Origin: Isoetes taiwanensis
Lineage: Eukaryota; Streptophyta; Lycopodiopsida; Isoetales; Isoetaceae
Reading direction: 5' to 3'
Assembly (NCBI GenBank): GCA_021234155.1
Contig: JAJEKV010000038.1
Span: forward strand, 13,108,213 to 13,172,212
DNA: 64,000 nucleotides
The notes beneath the pieces were generated by a model. That model worked only from the letters and a program-made list of their open reading frames with translations. It had not been told where the DNA came from and searched no databases. The position numbers and the translations under genes are program-made. Each line of letters begins with the position of its first letter. Positions within the stretch are counted from its first letter, which is position 1. Below are positions 46,870-57,839 of the stretch, in pieces.

Positions 46870-49000
46870 TCGTTACAGTGGAGTAATGAAGCGAGAGAAA
46901 AAAAGAGCTACTGGTTTAAGTTATAACTCTCTTGTGACAATTGGAAGCAGCTCCTCTCAAGAAACTGCATGTATTCGATTCCGAATGCCTTCATCGTCTC
47001 TTAATCTCTCACAATATCCAAGGAGGCCAGAGTTACCATCACCACAAAATTGGACTAAAATTGACATGTCCCGAAATGACAGTTTCTTACCACTCATCGG
47101 ATCCAATGGATATAAACTGCCATCCGCCCAGATGTCGACACTTTTTGAGCCTGCAAAACGCAACATGTCGAGGTCTAAGTTCTTATTTCTTAGACTTTGC
47201 TTTTTGCGATTGAAGACTGGAGCATATTCATGAGTCAGTTAGATTCTTATCCACACATCATTTGGAGCTTCCATACTGCATGGATCACATGGCCGAAATT
47301 GAGGTGTACAGTTTGTATGCCCTATACTAATTCGTGTCGTGTGAGCCGACTGTGTGTACAAACCCTATTCTTGAAATTTGTAAAGTGTACACGAAAATCG
47401 AAATCAATTCTCTTACAATCCCTTGCTTTTATACATTAAGCAAATTCCAATTTCGAATTGTAGGGGATGGAAAGCCTATATTGGGATGAACTAAAGATCT
47501 TGGTGTATGAACTTAAGGCGCATCGCCTCCAATAAAAATGGGATATAAAGCTTGAACTTACACACTCAAATTTTGAATTGTAGAGATTAGGGCTTTGTAT
47601 CTATGGGTATGGCACATGAGAGGAAAATGGCGCCAAGATCAAAATAGAGCGAGCACACTTAGTATGCGACAAGCAAAAGCGAGACACTATCATCACTTTT
47701 CTGGTATGCTTTGATGCAAAATTAATGGTTTTAGAGCCACCGCGTTTTACCTCTATTTGTCGACAACCAAGCGAGAATTAAAAGGTGAGACTGACCATAA
47801 ATGTCGCGATCCCCAGTGAATATTCCAAGTAAATCTATAATTATGAGAGTTTGATATCGTACATGGCATGGGGAAAAAGGAGCGGAAATATGATGTGGAA
47901 TGGGTGATAGGCTGTTTTGAGATTCCAAATCCGCCTTAATATCAAACATGATATCTTCTAGATAGAAGAGATCATGAATCAATTTGCAAACATGCATTCT
48001 CTCTGCCTTGTCTTGCAAACTTGCAGCAACTCTCAATGCAGCTCCAAGTTTTGCCATCCAAATGGAAGTCTATGCAGTCTAAAGGGACCCACCACGTTAT
48101 GAGCAGAATTCCATGTAGACTTGAATACGACTAAGTAAAAAATTTGCTCATTTTCTTAGACTCCTCTCCATAGCAGGTGAAAGCCATGCCCTGGTGGTAA
48201 TAGACCAGGATTTGGCATGCTATAGACTAGGTTTTAGAGGCAAAGCCAACGCCTTCTTTGAGAGCCTCTTTGGCAATCTCATCATTCAACACCAACCACC
48301 TAGCAACCTCCCTCTTCAGACATACGCATTTAATCTCAATTCCTCTCAAACTCCATAAACTGGAAAAAAATTTGTAACAAATGTTGAGGAAGATCAAATA
48401 GCAAACTGTGTTCTCGTGTCCTGCCAAATGAAGAATCTAAGGACATATGCTCTATAACAATTGCTCTTGATCCTAAAGGATGGATGTGAAGCGATGTGTT
48501 CAAGTTGCAGCAGTTCTGGAATATGCCATAGCCAACGCTTTCCAATTTATGCCAAAAGTAGAGATTGTAACATCCCCAATTCCACAGACACAGGCCCGGA
48601 ACATTGTCATCGCCAGCACATAAATAAGTTCACCCAAAAAAATGTACCTAAAGTTTGTACACAAGTCTCATTGTAATGAGACCTCTCTTGCAAAATAAAA
48701 CTCACTGGAAGAGCATGTTGTTGCTGTCAGATGAACACGAATGAATTGGCTGAGATGAAAACTCAAAAACAACCTTGGCAAAGTCGTATGAACCGGGGAA
48801 TAGTGGCAATTTGATGGACCTCATGCATGCAGCAGTCCGGGTTCTTTCAATCTCAGTCCGATTCGTTTGATCTTGTATACTGGTAGAAATTAGAATGCAA
48901 TAGGGGAATTTTCTTTGATCCTATTCCAAAGCCATGCCTCCTTGAAATCAACCTCGGTATCTAGGCATCAACGGGGAGCATTATTATTCTCCTGCCATTT
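46870..49000. other. no confident gene; weak reverse-strand ORFs
   Basis: Reverse-strand readings at 47731-48057 (KLGAALRVAASLQDKAERMH) and 48227-48427 (LKREVARWLVLNDEIAKEAL) have protein-like composition but no recognised domain and no shared splice pattern. TGTAACATCCCCAATTCCAC at 48569 resembles LTR termini in general form only. Confidence 0.25.
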
Positions 49001-49062
49001 TCTTTTGGGTACTTTCAGCCTTTCGATATGGGATATTCTAACCCTACATTTGTGAAAAGGGT

Positions 49063-49440
49063 ATGGTTTTTTATCCTGCATTCATAAGGAAGGGTTCGGT
49101 TCCTGTTGCGAAGAAATTTAATGCCCAAAAAACCACCAAGAGCTGTGTGATTCCTATGTTTGATGCAAGGGACAACATGCAAAATGAGAAGAAAGAGCTT
49201 GATATTTCCCAACATGGTTCTCAGAATAATAAACCCCAAGGGAAGAAAATTAGATTGTTTCAATGAATAGAGAAGAGGCTGCTGATCATATATGGGCAAC
49301 ATATCAAGACTACAGAGTCAGAAGAACTAGGCCCCTGCAGCATTTGAGGTTTATTGAGAATGTGAGGCCCATTTTGAATGAAATTAAATCAAGTGCTTCT
49401 GACCCTAATCACATAAATAAGGCTCGTGGGGAGTGAAGGA
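49063..49440 (+). pseudogene. IQ-motif/BAG-type protein fragment
   Basis: The block beginning at 49263 reads REEAADHIWATYQDYRVRRT, an IQ-type calmodulin-binding motif (IWATYQDYRVRR), then LQHLRFIENVRPILNEIKSS, which matches the start of a BAG domain. Plant BAG5-7 class co-chaperone regulators of Hsp70 carry IQ and BAG in this order. A preceding block in another frame (KGSVPVAKKFNAQKTT) fits the usual linker. The BAG helix is cut by a TGA at about 49436, and the two blocks need a frameshift to join. Downstream exons with this domain were not recognised. Confidence 0.45.
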
Positions 49441-49729
49441 AGAGGTTGGGTGGATTTTTAACGAACTGCATCGGATAGCATTGAAGTCTTTGTAAATAAC
49501 AACTTGCATGGATGACAATATACAACTAATAGCATACAACTCTGCTTAGGTTGACCTTTGTTGCCTGTTCTTTTTTCCCTGTTGTCTTGAGATTACGTTC
49601 GGTTGTAATGGGTTATACTCTCCTTCATTCAAATCATATATTGTAAATCGCTTTTATGATCAGTATCTACAGATTGTGCCTATTTAAGACTGTGCTTTTG
49701 CAATCTCTTCAACTGGTACTAGATGTGCT

Positions 49730-50345
49730 TTGGAACCAAGGCTTCAACAAGCTCATAAGAGGGTTGATTTATCTAATGAGGACATGTTTGTAGAACTAGA
49801 GCAGAACATTATGAGATTTCAAGATAAAGGAACAGTATACGGGCAGATGACTTTAATGGTTGAAGTGGAAATAAACAAACTACTGTTTACACTAGGAGCA
49901 ATAGCCCATTCTGTTTTGATGCCATGCTGTATGCAAAACTTGAAACACATGGGTAGTTCAGAGATTTAGTGACCCGATTATTACCAGGTGGGGTAGATAA
50001 CTCCTTAATTTGTATGGAAGGCCTTAACTATTTATATGGAAGGCCTTAAGAAATTTCCTCTCACATCAAAATGCACATGCAGGACAAGAACTAATAAGAG
50101 GTTATGTAGTCAGATCAGACAAAACAGTGGATCAAATTTTGGACTTCCACACATTTGGATGAACAAATTGAATTTGATCATATACCATTAACTTTAGTAT
50201 TATCTATTATGGGTAAAAACATGACCCACTTCCCAATAGATCTTAATCCAAAAATGGCTAATAGCTATAAGAAAAAAGTGAAGGCACTTAATGCAGATAC
50301 AAATTGGCCAGATGATGCTCCTAGTATGAGTGATAGAATACACTA
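49730..50345 (+). other. two short coding-like blocks, unrecognised
   Basis: Readings 49730-49969 (DLSNEDMFVELEQNIMRFQD) and 50155-50346 (LIMGK-type helix, then HFPIDLNPKMANSYKKKVKA) have protein-like composition on the same strand as the IQ/BAG block and could be exons of the same decayed gene. No domain is recognised. Confidence 0.25.
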
Positions 50346-50714
50346 AATCCTGAAAGAGGTGGCAGCCTCATGTTTTAACCTCATGTTTTACCTCCCAATG
50401 TGTAACAGAAGGCCTAAAATGTAATTTGTGGTGATCAAAAGCGTATAAAAAGCTTAGAAAATGTAGAGATGATGAAAAGAATAAGGTAAAACAAGAATAC
50501 AAGAGCATTGTAGCATTGGGTACTCGCGCGCTATGGGTGGCATAAATGACGCCATTTTTAGCCCTAAATAATAGTGCTAATTAACGGGGTGTAACTGGCT
50601 TTTTAAATTTTATTTTAGCACTAAATCCCGCCCATGGGACCTAAACCGTCGAAGCTTTCTTCCTTTTCTTCTTTCTTGGAGTTTCTTGGATCGGATTCAG
50701 AAACATAGCTACTC

Positions 50715-51030
50715 CCCATCGAGATCCCCGTACTCTGCTTGGTTAGGCCGGATCAAATTGCTGTGACTGTACTGCTCCTACAGCAGTAATTATTAAAGTC
50801 CATTATTTGTACCATTCTAAACAATTAATTGCCAGTCATTAGATTCAACAAAAGCCCCAATCGAGATCCTATTTCCCTGCTCGGTTAACTGGCCGGATTA
50901 AATTACTGTGACTGTGCTGCTTCCACAGTAGTAATTATCGAATTTGGTTATTTGTACCATTCTAAACAATCGACCATTACCCTGCTTGGTAAAGAGCTCG
51001 GATCAAATTGCTCATCTAAACAATTTCTCA
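50715..51030. repeat. 142-bp tandem duplication with partial third copy
   Basis: TCGAGATCC … CTGCT(T/C)GGTTA … GGCCGGAT(C/T)AAATT … CTGTGACTGT … ATTTGTACCATTCTAAACAA begins at 50719 and again at 50861. A shortened third unit (CTGCTTGGTAAAGAGCTCGG and ATCAAATTG) begins near 50983. The copies differ at roughly one position in ten. Confidence 0.75.
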
Positions 51031-51284
51031 GACTCAAGAAAAGTTGTTCTAGTGGTAAGCATCTAATCTTTGTTGATAAATTTTTAGGAATGGTGAATAA
51101 TGTGGAAATGCTTTCATTCTATTATATTTCATGCTTCTATATTGAGGACAAAGGTTAATGTAGCAGGTGTGGAGGATTGCATTCCATCTTGCTTTGATTC
51201 ATGTCTTTATTAGTGTGATATTTCAAGCTAGATTTTTTTGGGCTTGGCATTAGCGGAAAGCACAGTGCAGTAATATTTGGTCGT

Positions 51285-51560
51285 GCAAGTTTAGTAGTTG
51301 ATGCTAACGAGTTAAGCATTTGGTACTATGTTTGCAGACAATCAGTTAGCAAATTATGCTAACAGGTTATATTAGTACTATGTTTCGCATGCAGTACTTG
51401 CTAGTTAGTATGTGCAGTGTACGAGTTAGTGATTTCGTTCTATGTTTGCAGGCAACATTTGCTAAGTAGCAGGTTACATTAACAACGCAAATTTTGTGCT
51501 ACACTTGCAGGCTCAAATTGTTATTAGCGGCAGTTGCTAAGAAGATGAAGTTCAGTGCTA
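51285..51560. repeat. degenerate short tandem array upstream of the FCP1-like gene
   Basis: Words of the type TACTATGTTTGCAGGCAA, GAGTTAG(C/T)(A/G)ATTTGGT and GCTAACAGGTTA recur four times with spacing of about 60-70 bp between 51290 and 51510. It looks like a diverged minisatellite just before the coding block that starts at 51638, possibly in its 5' region. Confidence 0.5.
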
Positions 51561-51637
51561 AGTTAGAAAGAGTTAGTTTGCAGACACAATGAAGAACTTC
51601 CACTGATATATAATTTCAAAGCTGGTGCAGGGATAGA

Positions 51638-53957
51638 ATGGCAACAAAGAAAACTCAACCTAAGGTGACCATAGACAAAGAGGAAGCAAGGAGAATGTTT
51701 GACACATCTGTGTTGCCTTCTGAGAGCATGACCTCTTCAGATGTAAGAAAGGCAGATGTGGCTGAAGATGAGATAAGCAAAATATTTGGCTGTGTAAAAC
51801 TGGTGGGTACCAAGCAAATTTATAAGTCTAGTCGAATGAATCCACTATTTGTGGATCAGTTTATGAACATCTACAGAAGATGTTACCAAAGAAGTGATGT
51901 TTGTGTTGGAGAGATTGGGAAGTTTTTTGCATGGGCATTCACTTTGCATGTGAGAGGATAAAAGTCTAACTGGCAGTTATTTGTGGTTAAAACGAAGAAA
52001 TTTATTACAACTAAGGTTGAGAAAGAAGATGAGTATGAGTCCTTATTTCCTCATACAAATGTTGTTGGTTGTGTAGTGGACTATTCTGTCATCAACTCCT
52101 TGATTCCTGAGTTAGATAAGCAGAAGGATGACTTGAATGTTAGAGTTAAAAGTGCAGCCAGTGAAATAAAGGAAAAAAGAGAGTTGTGGAAGAAGTGCAG
52201 TTACGAGGTGGATGCTGCAAAACAGCAAATTGAAGCAGCAAAGGTCAGGTGTGAGCACTCCAGTGTCATTACATTCTTGTCATCAATGCTGGTTTCCAAG
52301 GAAAAGGAATTTTTGGAGGTGACAACAGCATACAAGAGTATGGAGGAAATTCACAAAGGGGTAATTGCTAATGACATTTGCAATTACATAGTGCTCAATA
52401 CTTTTTCTTTGACGAAGAACATGGGCTCCAACCAAGGCTGGAGAAGTTGAAAGAAATAGCTTCATCTCTAGGTAAGATGTCTGGACTGCAACTCAACCTT
52501 TCATTTTTGGAACATTCAAAATGCTCTACCGTAGCATTTGCAAGATTACAAAGTTATTCTTTCTGTACATATGCCTATGACCCACTTTGTGTCTCAGCCA
52601 TTGTTGCACATTGCATGCACAGTTTTCATCCAATTTGCGCTTACATATGTTTCTCAAAGAGATCAACTTGTCCCTCCAGATGCCTCATAATTGGTTCAGG
52701 TCCATTGGACTTCCATGTAGATCTGCAATGCAATCTGCTCCCAATTATAGTGCAGTGTAGTCCATTGAAAAGAGTCAAGATCCATCATTAAGCACACCTG
52801 CTGACTTGGAGGAGCCTGATATAATTATGCAAGATTGCACTTTATTATCTTTCATAAGCCCAAACTTGAAGAGGACAATGCTGAACAAAGTAATAGTTGT
52901 AAAAGACTGAAAAGTAAGTTATTCTTGTGAAGTATAACTATTTTGAATTTTTCTTCTATAAGTACTTATTTAGTTTGATAATTTGAATGATGCAGCCTCA
53001 AGTTTAGATATTTCAAACTCTATAGTTGACATTTCTAACAGAATTGAAGACAATGCTGTGCAAGTAATAGATGAAGAATGTGAAGCAGTGTTGAAGAATA
53101 TAGATGATTATGTTTCCAAATTGGATAAACGTGCTGATATTGTGGAGAAGACAATCACAGAGGAAGAAACTGATTTGGCATCAGTTGGAGAATCTCCTTC
53201 TAAGAATAATTCCAAGCAAGTTTCCTCTAGCAAACGAGCTCCATCCAAATCAATAACTAAGAAACTAAGGTAATTCTAGTGTGTTTCTTTCTGCCTGTTG
53301 TACTGATATAATTTCTCTAATAGTTGTCACTGCACAGTGCTAGTGTTGTTGGCAAGAAGCTTTTAGTTATTGAGCCAGAGGATTTCTTGTACAAGGTTTT
53401 CAAAAAGGCTAAACCAGTACCTGATGTGGTGGAAGGTGTCCAACTTCTTCCATCAAGAAAAGAGGTTCTTGCTGTCAGGCCAGTGGCAGTGCAGTTCATG
53501 CGTCACCGAACACTTTGCTGTTGGTATATGGTCTTCCAATCGCTCAGTGATTAGTTGCCTGAGGTCTTTCATTCCTCAGTCCTTAGTGGATAAGTTTCTT
53601 TTCAAATGGATGGTGCATCCTTTGAAAATGAATAAAGGAACTTCTTGCTACATCGAAAAACTGACAAACGTTTATGAGAAATGTCAAGAATTTAGCATGA
53701 GGACAACTTTGCTGATTGATCCTTATAGGTACGTGAATTTTAAGAATAATGCAGATTCCTGCATCACACCAAGGTCCTTCATGCCTGACATAAATGACAG
53801 TGATTACCTGTTGAAGACTATGGTACCTTACTTGGAGAAACTAATAACAGAAGTGAACGTAATTGCTAATGTACAGAGGTCTGTACATTTTCGAAATCAG
53901 TATGATGAAAAGAGCACAAAAGTGTTGGAGGTACTAAAGACCATGGATTTGTCCTAA
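51638..53957 (+). pseudogene. coiled-coil protein with FCP1/NIF-like HAD domain, multi-exon, lightly damaged
   Basis: Block 1 (51638-52450) starts MATKKTQPKVTIDKEEARRM. It includes a helical unit (NPLFVDQFMNIYRRCYQRSD) and a long coiled coil (ELDKQKDDLNVRVKSAASEI … EVDAAKQQIEAAK); a TAA at 51959 interrupts the frame. Block 2 (52996-53269, AG/GT bounded) is acidic and serine/lysine-rich. Block 3 starts at 53338 with VGKKLLVIEPEDFLYKVF. After a one-base frameshift near 53500 it continues FAVGIWSSNRSVISCL, KFLFKWMVHPLKMNKG, TTLLIDPYRYVNF and NDSDYLLKTMVPYLEKL. These are the successive landmarks of the FCP1/NIF phosphatase domain (VGIWSS, L-F-x-W, L-x-D-x-x-P-Y). The nucleophile motif DxDx(T/V) reads IEPED, so both Asp positions look substituted. 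Dephosphorylation activity is therefore doubtful even in an intact copy. Confidence 0.6.
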
Positions 53958-54110
53958 ACTGTTGTATGTTTTTTAATATTAAATCTCTTTTTATTGTAAT
54001 TTGGTGTTTATCAACACCACAAACGTTTAAAGAACTTTATAATTCTCTGGTATGCAGTTTTCGTTATAATGGGCTCAAATATCCCGCATGCTTTGGTCAC
54101 AAACTAGTTC

Positions 54111-54178
54111 CAGAAGTGAACGTAATTGCGTATGTACAAAGGTCTTGTGCATTTTCGAAATTAGTATGATCAAAAGAG
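54111..54178 (+). repeat. partial duplicate of the last exon of the FCP1-like gene
   Basis: CAGAAGTGAACGTAATTGC and the next 45 bp repeat 53848-53915 with a few changes (GTACA(A/G)AGGTCT, ATTTTCGAAAT(C/T)AGTATGAT). It is a local partial duplication lying about 150 bp after the gene's stop codon. Confidence 0.75.
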
Positions 54179-54419
54179 CAACCCCCTAATTTCGACCCTT
54201 AGTATAAATACTTAGCAGAAACCTAACACAAAGTTAGCAATATCCTACATGCATATATTACAAAATTCGTGCGCATATATAAATGGTTTTTTGTTGCTTC
54301 ATTGAAGAGTGCGGATAGAGATTAGATGATAAAAAGTTATGGCTCTCTGGCTTGTAATCTTCAGTACAGGCCAGAGTGTCATTACCTTTCAAAATGTAAT
54401 CCTCGTCCACCCTTTTTTT

Positions 54420-54870
54420 AATAATGGGCTCAAATATCCCACATGCATTCAATGTTCCACATGTTACCAAATCAACAATTGCCAAATCAACAAATGCCAA
54501 ATCCACAAATGCATTATGTTAAGGCATATTATGTACAACATGTTTGGTAAAACGCGAGTCAACAATTTTCAAGTCAACAAGTGTGGATCACCTCTAAGCA
54601 AAAGTTTGACTTTCATTGACCAGATTTTGCAACAATAATGCTCCATGTTGCGAAATCAACAATTACCAAATTTTGACCTATGCTATTCTATGCATTATGT
54701 TAAGGCATATTGTGTACAACATATTTGGTAAAGCGTAAGTAAGTCAACAATTTTCAAGTCAACAAGTGTGAATCACCCCCAAGCATTTGGTAAAGCGTAT
54801 GTCAACAATTTTCAAGTCAACAAGTGTGAATCACCCCCAAGCAAATGTTTGACTTTCATTGACCAAATTT
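54420..54870. repeat. tandem repeats around GTCAACAATTTTCAAGTCAA
   Basis: GTCAACAATTTTCAAGTCAA followed by CAAGTGTG occurs at 54558, 54743 and 54801. A longer unit with GCATTATGTTAAGGCATATT and GTACAACAT(G/A)TTTGGTAAA spaces the first two by 185 bp, and the last interval is a 58-bp short unit. AATGGGCTCAAATATCCC at 54423 repeats 54068. No coding content. Confidence 0.75.
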
Positions 54871-55248
54871 TGACTTGTTGTTACAACTTCAATTTAGACT
54901 AACAAATTATATTCAAGATGGGACCTTAAGGCAATTGCAATTTACACTAACCAATTACAATTATGATTATTAAACAAGTGCCAAGCCAACATAAGATGAT
55001 TGGTGTACAAAAAAGATGATGGCCATTTCAGGATAGATAGTTTTTTTTTTAATGTTTTAGAAAATAAAATTATGATCATTTCAAGGTAATTGCTATCATT
55101 TCATGGTAATTTCATTCGTATCCTACTAAATCATTACGATTAAGATTCTAATGGTGCGAAAATCCTAAAATCGCAGCCTCCAAAATTTATTTCACGCCAG
55201 CCTTTATATGGTCGTGAGGGAGAAGCATCGTCCAATTCTCCCAACAGA

Positions 55249-55800
55249 ATGCCGAAGCGTTGTTGCTCCTGCTCTGCCTCCCCTGCCCCTGCCCCTGCCA
55301 AACGCCGAGCGTTGATTTCCCTTCCTTTGCCAGAGCTTTTCGCGCGGTATGGGATAGGTTCGTGGCCAATTCAAGGATTGCATGAAGAAGGACCTGAAGA
55401 CCATGAAGTTTTTTGCCCAACCAAGCAAGAAGAAAGCTCCGAGCCCTTTGATTCCACCAGCTCAGGTTCCACCAGCTTGTCCAATGAAAGCTTGACTTCT
55501 GAAACATCCACAGAGCTGGATTCTTCTGAGCTCGATTCTTCTGAGCTAGATTCTTGTGAGGCACTTTCTTCAGAAGATGAGGCAACCAGCGCTTTTTCAG
55601 GAACCAGCGAAGATGAGGCGCTTTTAGCAACTCTAAAAAAGAATTTTGTGCTAGAAGACCCGGACCCAGAGGAAGCTGAAGAATTTTTTAATTTTCAGAA
55701 TTGGTTCCTGAGTAAGTATCTGCTTTTCAGTTTTTGCTTTTTGTGACATGTTACAGCTTTCTAACTTTCTGAATTACTCTTACAGATGAGGCATGAAGAG
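55249..55800 (+). CDS. small acidic serine-rich protein, two exons, unrecognised
   Basis: ATG at 55249 opens MPKRCCSCSASPAPAPAKRR and stays open for about 150 codons. The middle is very acidic and serine-rich with a three-unit repeat (LDSSELDSSELDS). The end of exon 1 (DPDPEEAEEFFNFQNWFL) meets a good donor (GTAAGTAT near 55710). After an acceptor (TTACAG at 55780-55785) it would read NEA and stop. The product would be about 157 residues with a basic, Cys/Pro-rich N-terminus and an acidic tail. TATATGG at 55205 could be a TATA element. No stop or frameshift is seen. No family is recognised; a nuclear or stress-type adaptor is only a guess. The 3' flank has short repeats (GCCTTGTGCCTT). Confidence 0.55.
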
Positions 55801-55859
55801 TTGAGGACCTGAAGACCCTTTTTTTTATGAATCTTTTCTTTTTATTTTTTCTTTTGATT

Positions 55860-56960
55860 ACAAGCTTTTGAAGCAGGCCTTTTGTGCCTTTGTATGTGGA
55901 AAACACCTGCTATAGGCTTTGTGCCTTCTGTTTAATCCAGGCCTTGTGCCTTTTGTTTAATCCACGCGGTGTGCCTTTGAATGTAATGGCCTTGTCCTTT
56001 CTACAGCAGTCCAGAGCACATCAATCAGCTGGCTCGTCTATTGTTCTGCAAAATTCTTGTCAAAAAGGAAAGTTCATATTTTTTATAAGGGTTAGATGGG
56101 CTTCTGGTTTCTCCAACAACATCAACTACAACCATCCTTTGAAATGACCACAACCAAGCTTTGTTTTTTAATTGTTAAAAGCATATTGCAATAGTCTTTG
56201 AATTTGTTTTAAATAAAAAATTTCAATGGTTAATAGACTGAGCATTGTTCATTTGCGATTGACCATAAGCTGTACACCTTTGGCTAAGAATTTTGGGATT
56301 CCAAATCGCCCTAAAACTCTTTCGGTAATACAAGGTAGTGTCTGATTAGTTATGGCAGACTTGGTTTACCCTCTTGTAACATCTATTTTTATGATCGACA
56401 GCTTCAGCCAATCTGTTTTGTGTTTTATCAAAACTTCTATTTCGATTGTGTGCTTTACCTATCAGCTAACTACTTTAAGTATGATTTTTTTTAATGAGTT
56501 CAATATTATCGAACCCCATTGTTTACAACCACGAATTACAAGATAATACAACATGAACTGAACATGAACTTCAGAGTGCACTGTTCTCACATGCGGAATG
56601 AATAGTACCTTCTTCAATTCAAATAAAAAAATTCCACATGCTTGTGCAGACCCTTAATGAACAATATCTTTTTCAATTCAAACTGAAAGTCTCCACATGC
56701 CTGTGCAGACCTTTACCTGATTGTAATTCAAAGGATATTCATATCCTTCATCTGTTAAATAGTGCATGTCTTTAAGGTTTCTCGGAACCTATAATTGAAT
56801 TTAACAAATGACTTCAAATGACAGGACATAACTTCAAATGACAAGAATACATGCTCTGTATCTACAAGCAAGCACATGTCTGTAAACTTCAACTTAGTAA
56901 AACTCATATGGTAAAAAAGCAAGTTGCCCTTTGTAAAAATATGTCTATTCTCCAAACAAT
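55860..56960. other. 3' flank and intergenic, nothing recognised
   Basis: The first 150 bp contain repeated (A)GGC(C/T)TTGTGCCTT(T/C)TGTTTAATCCA words, probably in the 3' UTR of the acidic gene. The remainder is AT-rich with no open coding stretch that has a motif. A loose direct repeat (TTCAATTCAAA … CCACATGC(C/T)TGTGCAGACC) lies at 56613 and 56672. Confidence 0.4.
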
Positions 56961-56964
56961 TTAG

Positions 56965-57215
56965 AGAATAGAATAGATTAGAATAGATATTTTAACGTCT
57001 ACAAGGACCAAGCTGAGGTCAAATAACCGCTATTTATCAAAGACTATAAGCTTTATCTAACGCCCAAACAGTGAACGAACGAATGAATGAATGCATTTTT
57101 ATCATCTACGAAGACCAATTGACCTATAGAACCCAAACGTATTACTATCAGGATTAAGATATCTCCACTCTCGGAAGGTTTTCGATGGAAAAACCTTACA
57201 GTAATAAGCATACTG
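56965..57215 (-). mobile_element. two adjacent LINE 3' ends, reverse orientation
   Basis: Two tails lie head to tail. The first has GAATAGA(T)TA units at 56965-56990 followed by ATTTTAACGTCTACAAGGACC. The second has GAAC/GAAT units at 57072-57093 followed by ATCTACGAAGACCAATTGAC and a stem-loop GGAAGGTTTT … AAAACCTT (57173-57197). The second matches the LINE-D 3' end at 33985-34130 and the 20.8 kb copy on the opposite strand. No coding part remains. The first was probably a separate insertion next to, or into, the second. Confidence 0.65.
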
Positions 57216-57839
57216 ACAAACTTATCATGATATATCATATTGGGGTACATTTCAATGTCGTGCCAGAGGATATATCTGTGTGCGCATATCTATGATCTCT
57301 TAAAGGCATGATTCCAGTAAGCCCATTAAGGCCGTGTCTAACAGCACATGTAGTGGCTGTTTGGATGGGACTAACTGAACATAGTGTGCCTTGACATGGT
57401 CGAATGTCAGATAATTTTGACGGGCATGGCATTCATCCTTGATGGCTCCCAGTTGGCAACATTGATAGATCATGTCATCGCATGCCTGCCCGAACCCATT
57501 TGCCCGTCTTTATACGGATGTGCACCCATGCGAATGTAAGATATCAGTTTGTGCTTTTTCATGGTCAAATGGGTATGTGTATAGCGTTGTGGACCTCGTA
57601 TGAGGACTGAATTAATCTGTGAGGACATCCACATCTTAGAGTTTGCTAAGAAAAGAAGCATCAAGGTATTACCTCAAGTGCTGATAAAAAAAACACGTTG
57701 GAGCTCGAATTAGTGTGGAAATCCTGATCAATAACATGACAATCATAAGAATAAACAACCATAAGTGAATTGATATAAGAAACATACACTAATATTATAG
57801 CGTATCATGAATTATGCTTGCTGTCCTGTAACTTTAGAA

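Noticed and set aside
55187-55630. 147-codon reverse-strand open reading opposite the acidic gene
   Set aside because: It is the antisense of a Ser/Glu repeat, giving Arg/Lys/Leu-rich nonsense, and it lacks splice context. The + strand has ATG, repeat structure and a splice donor.
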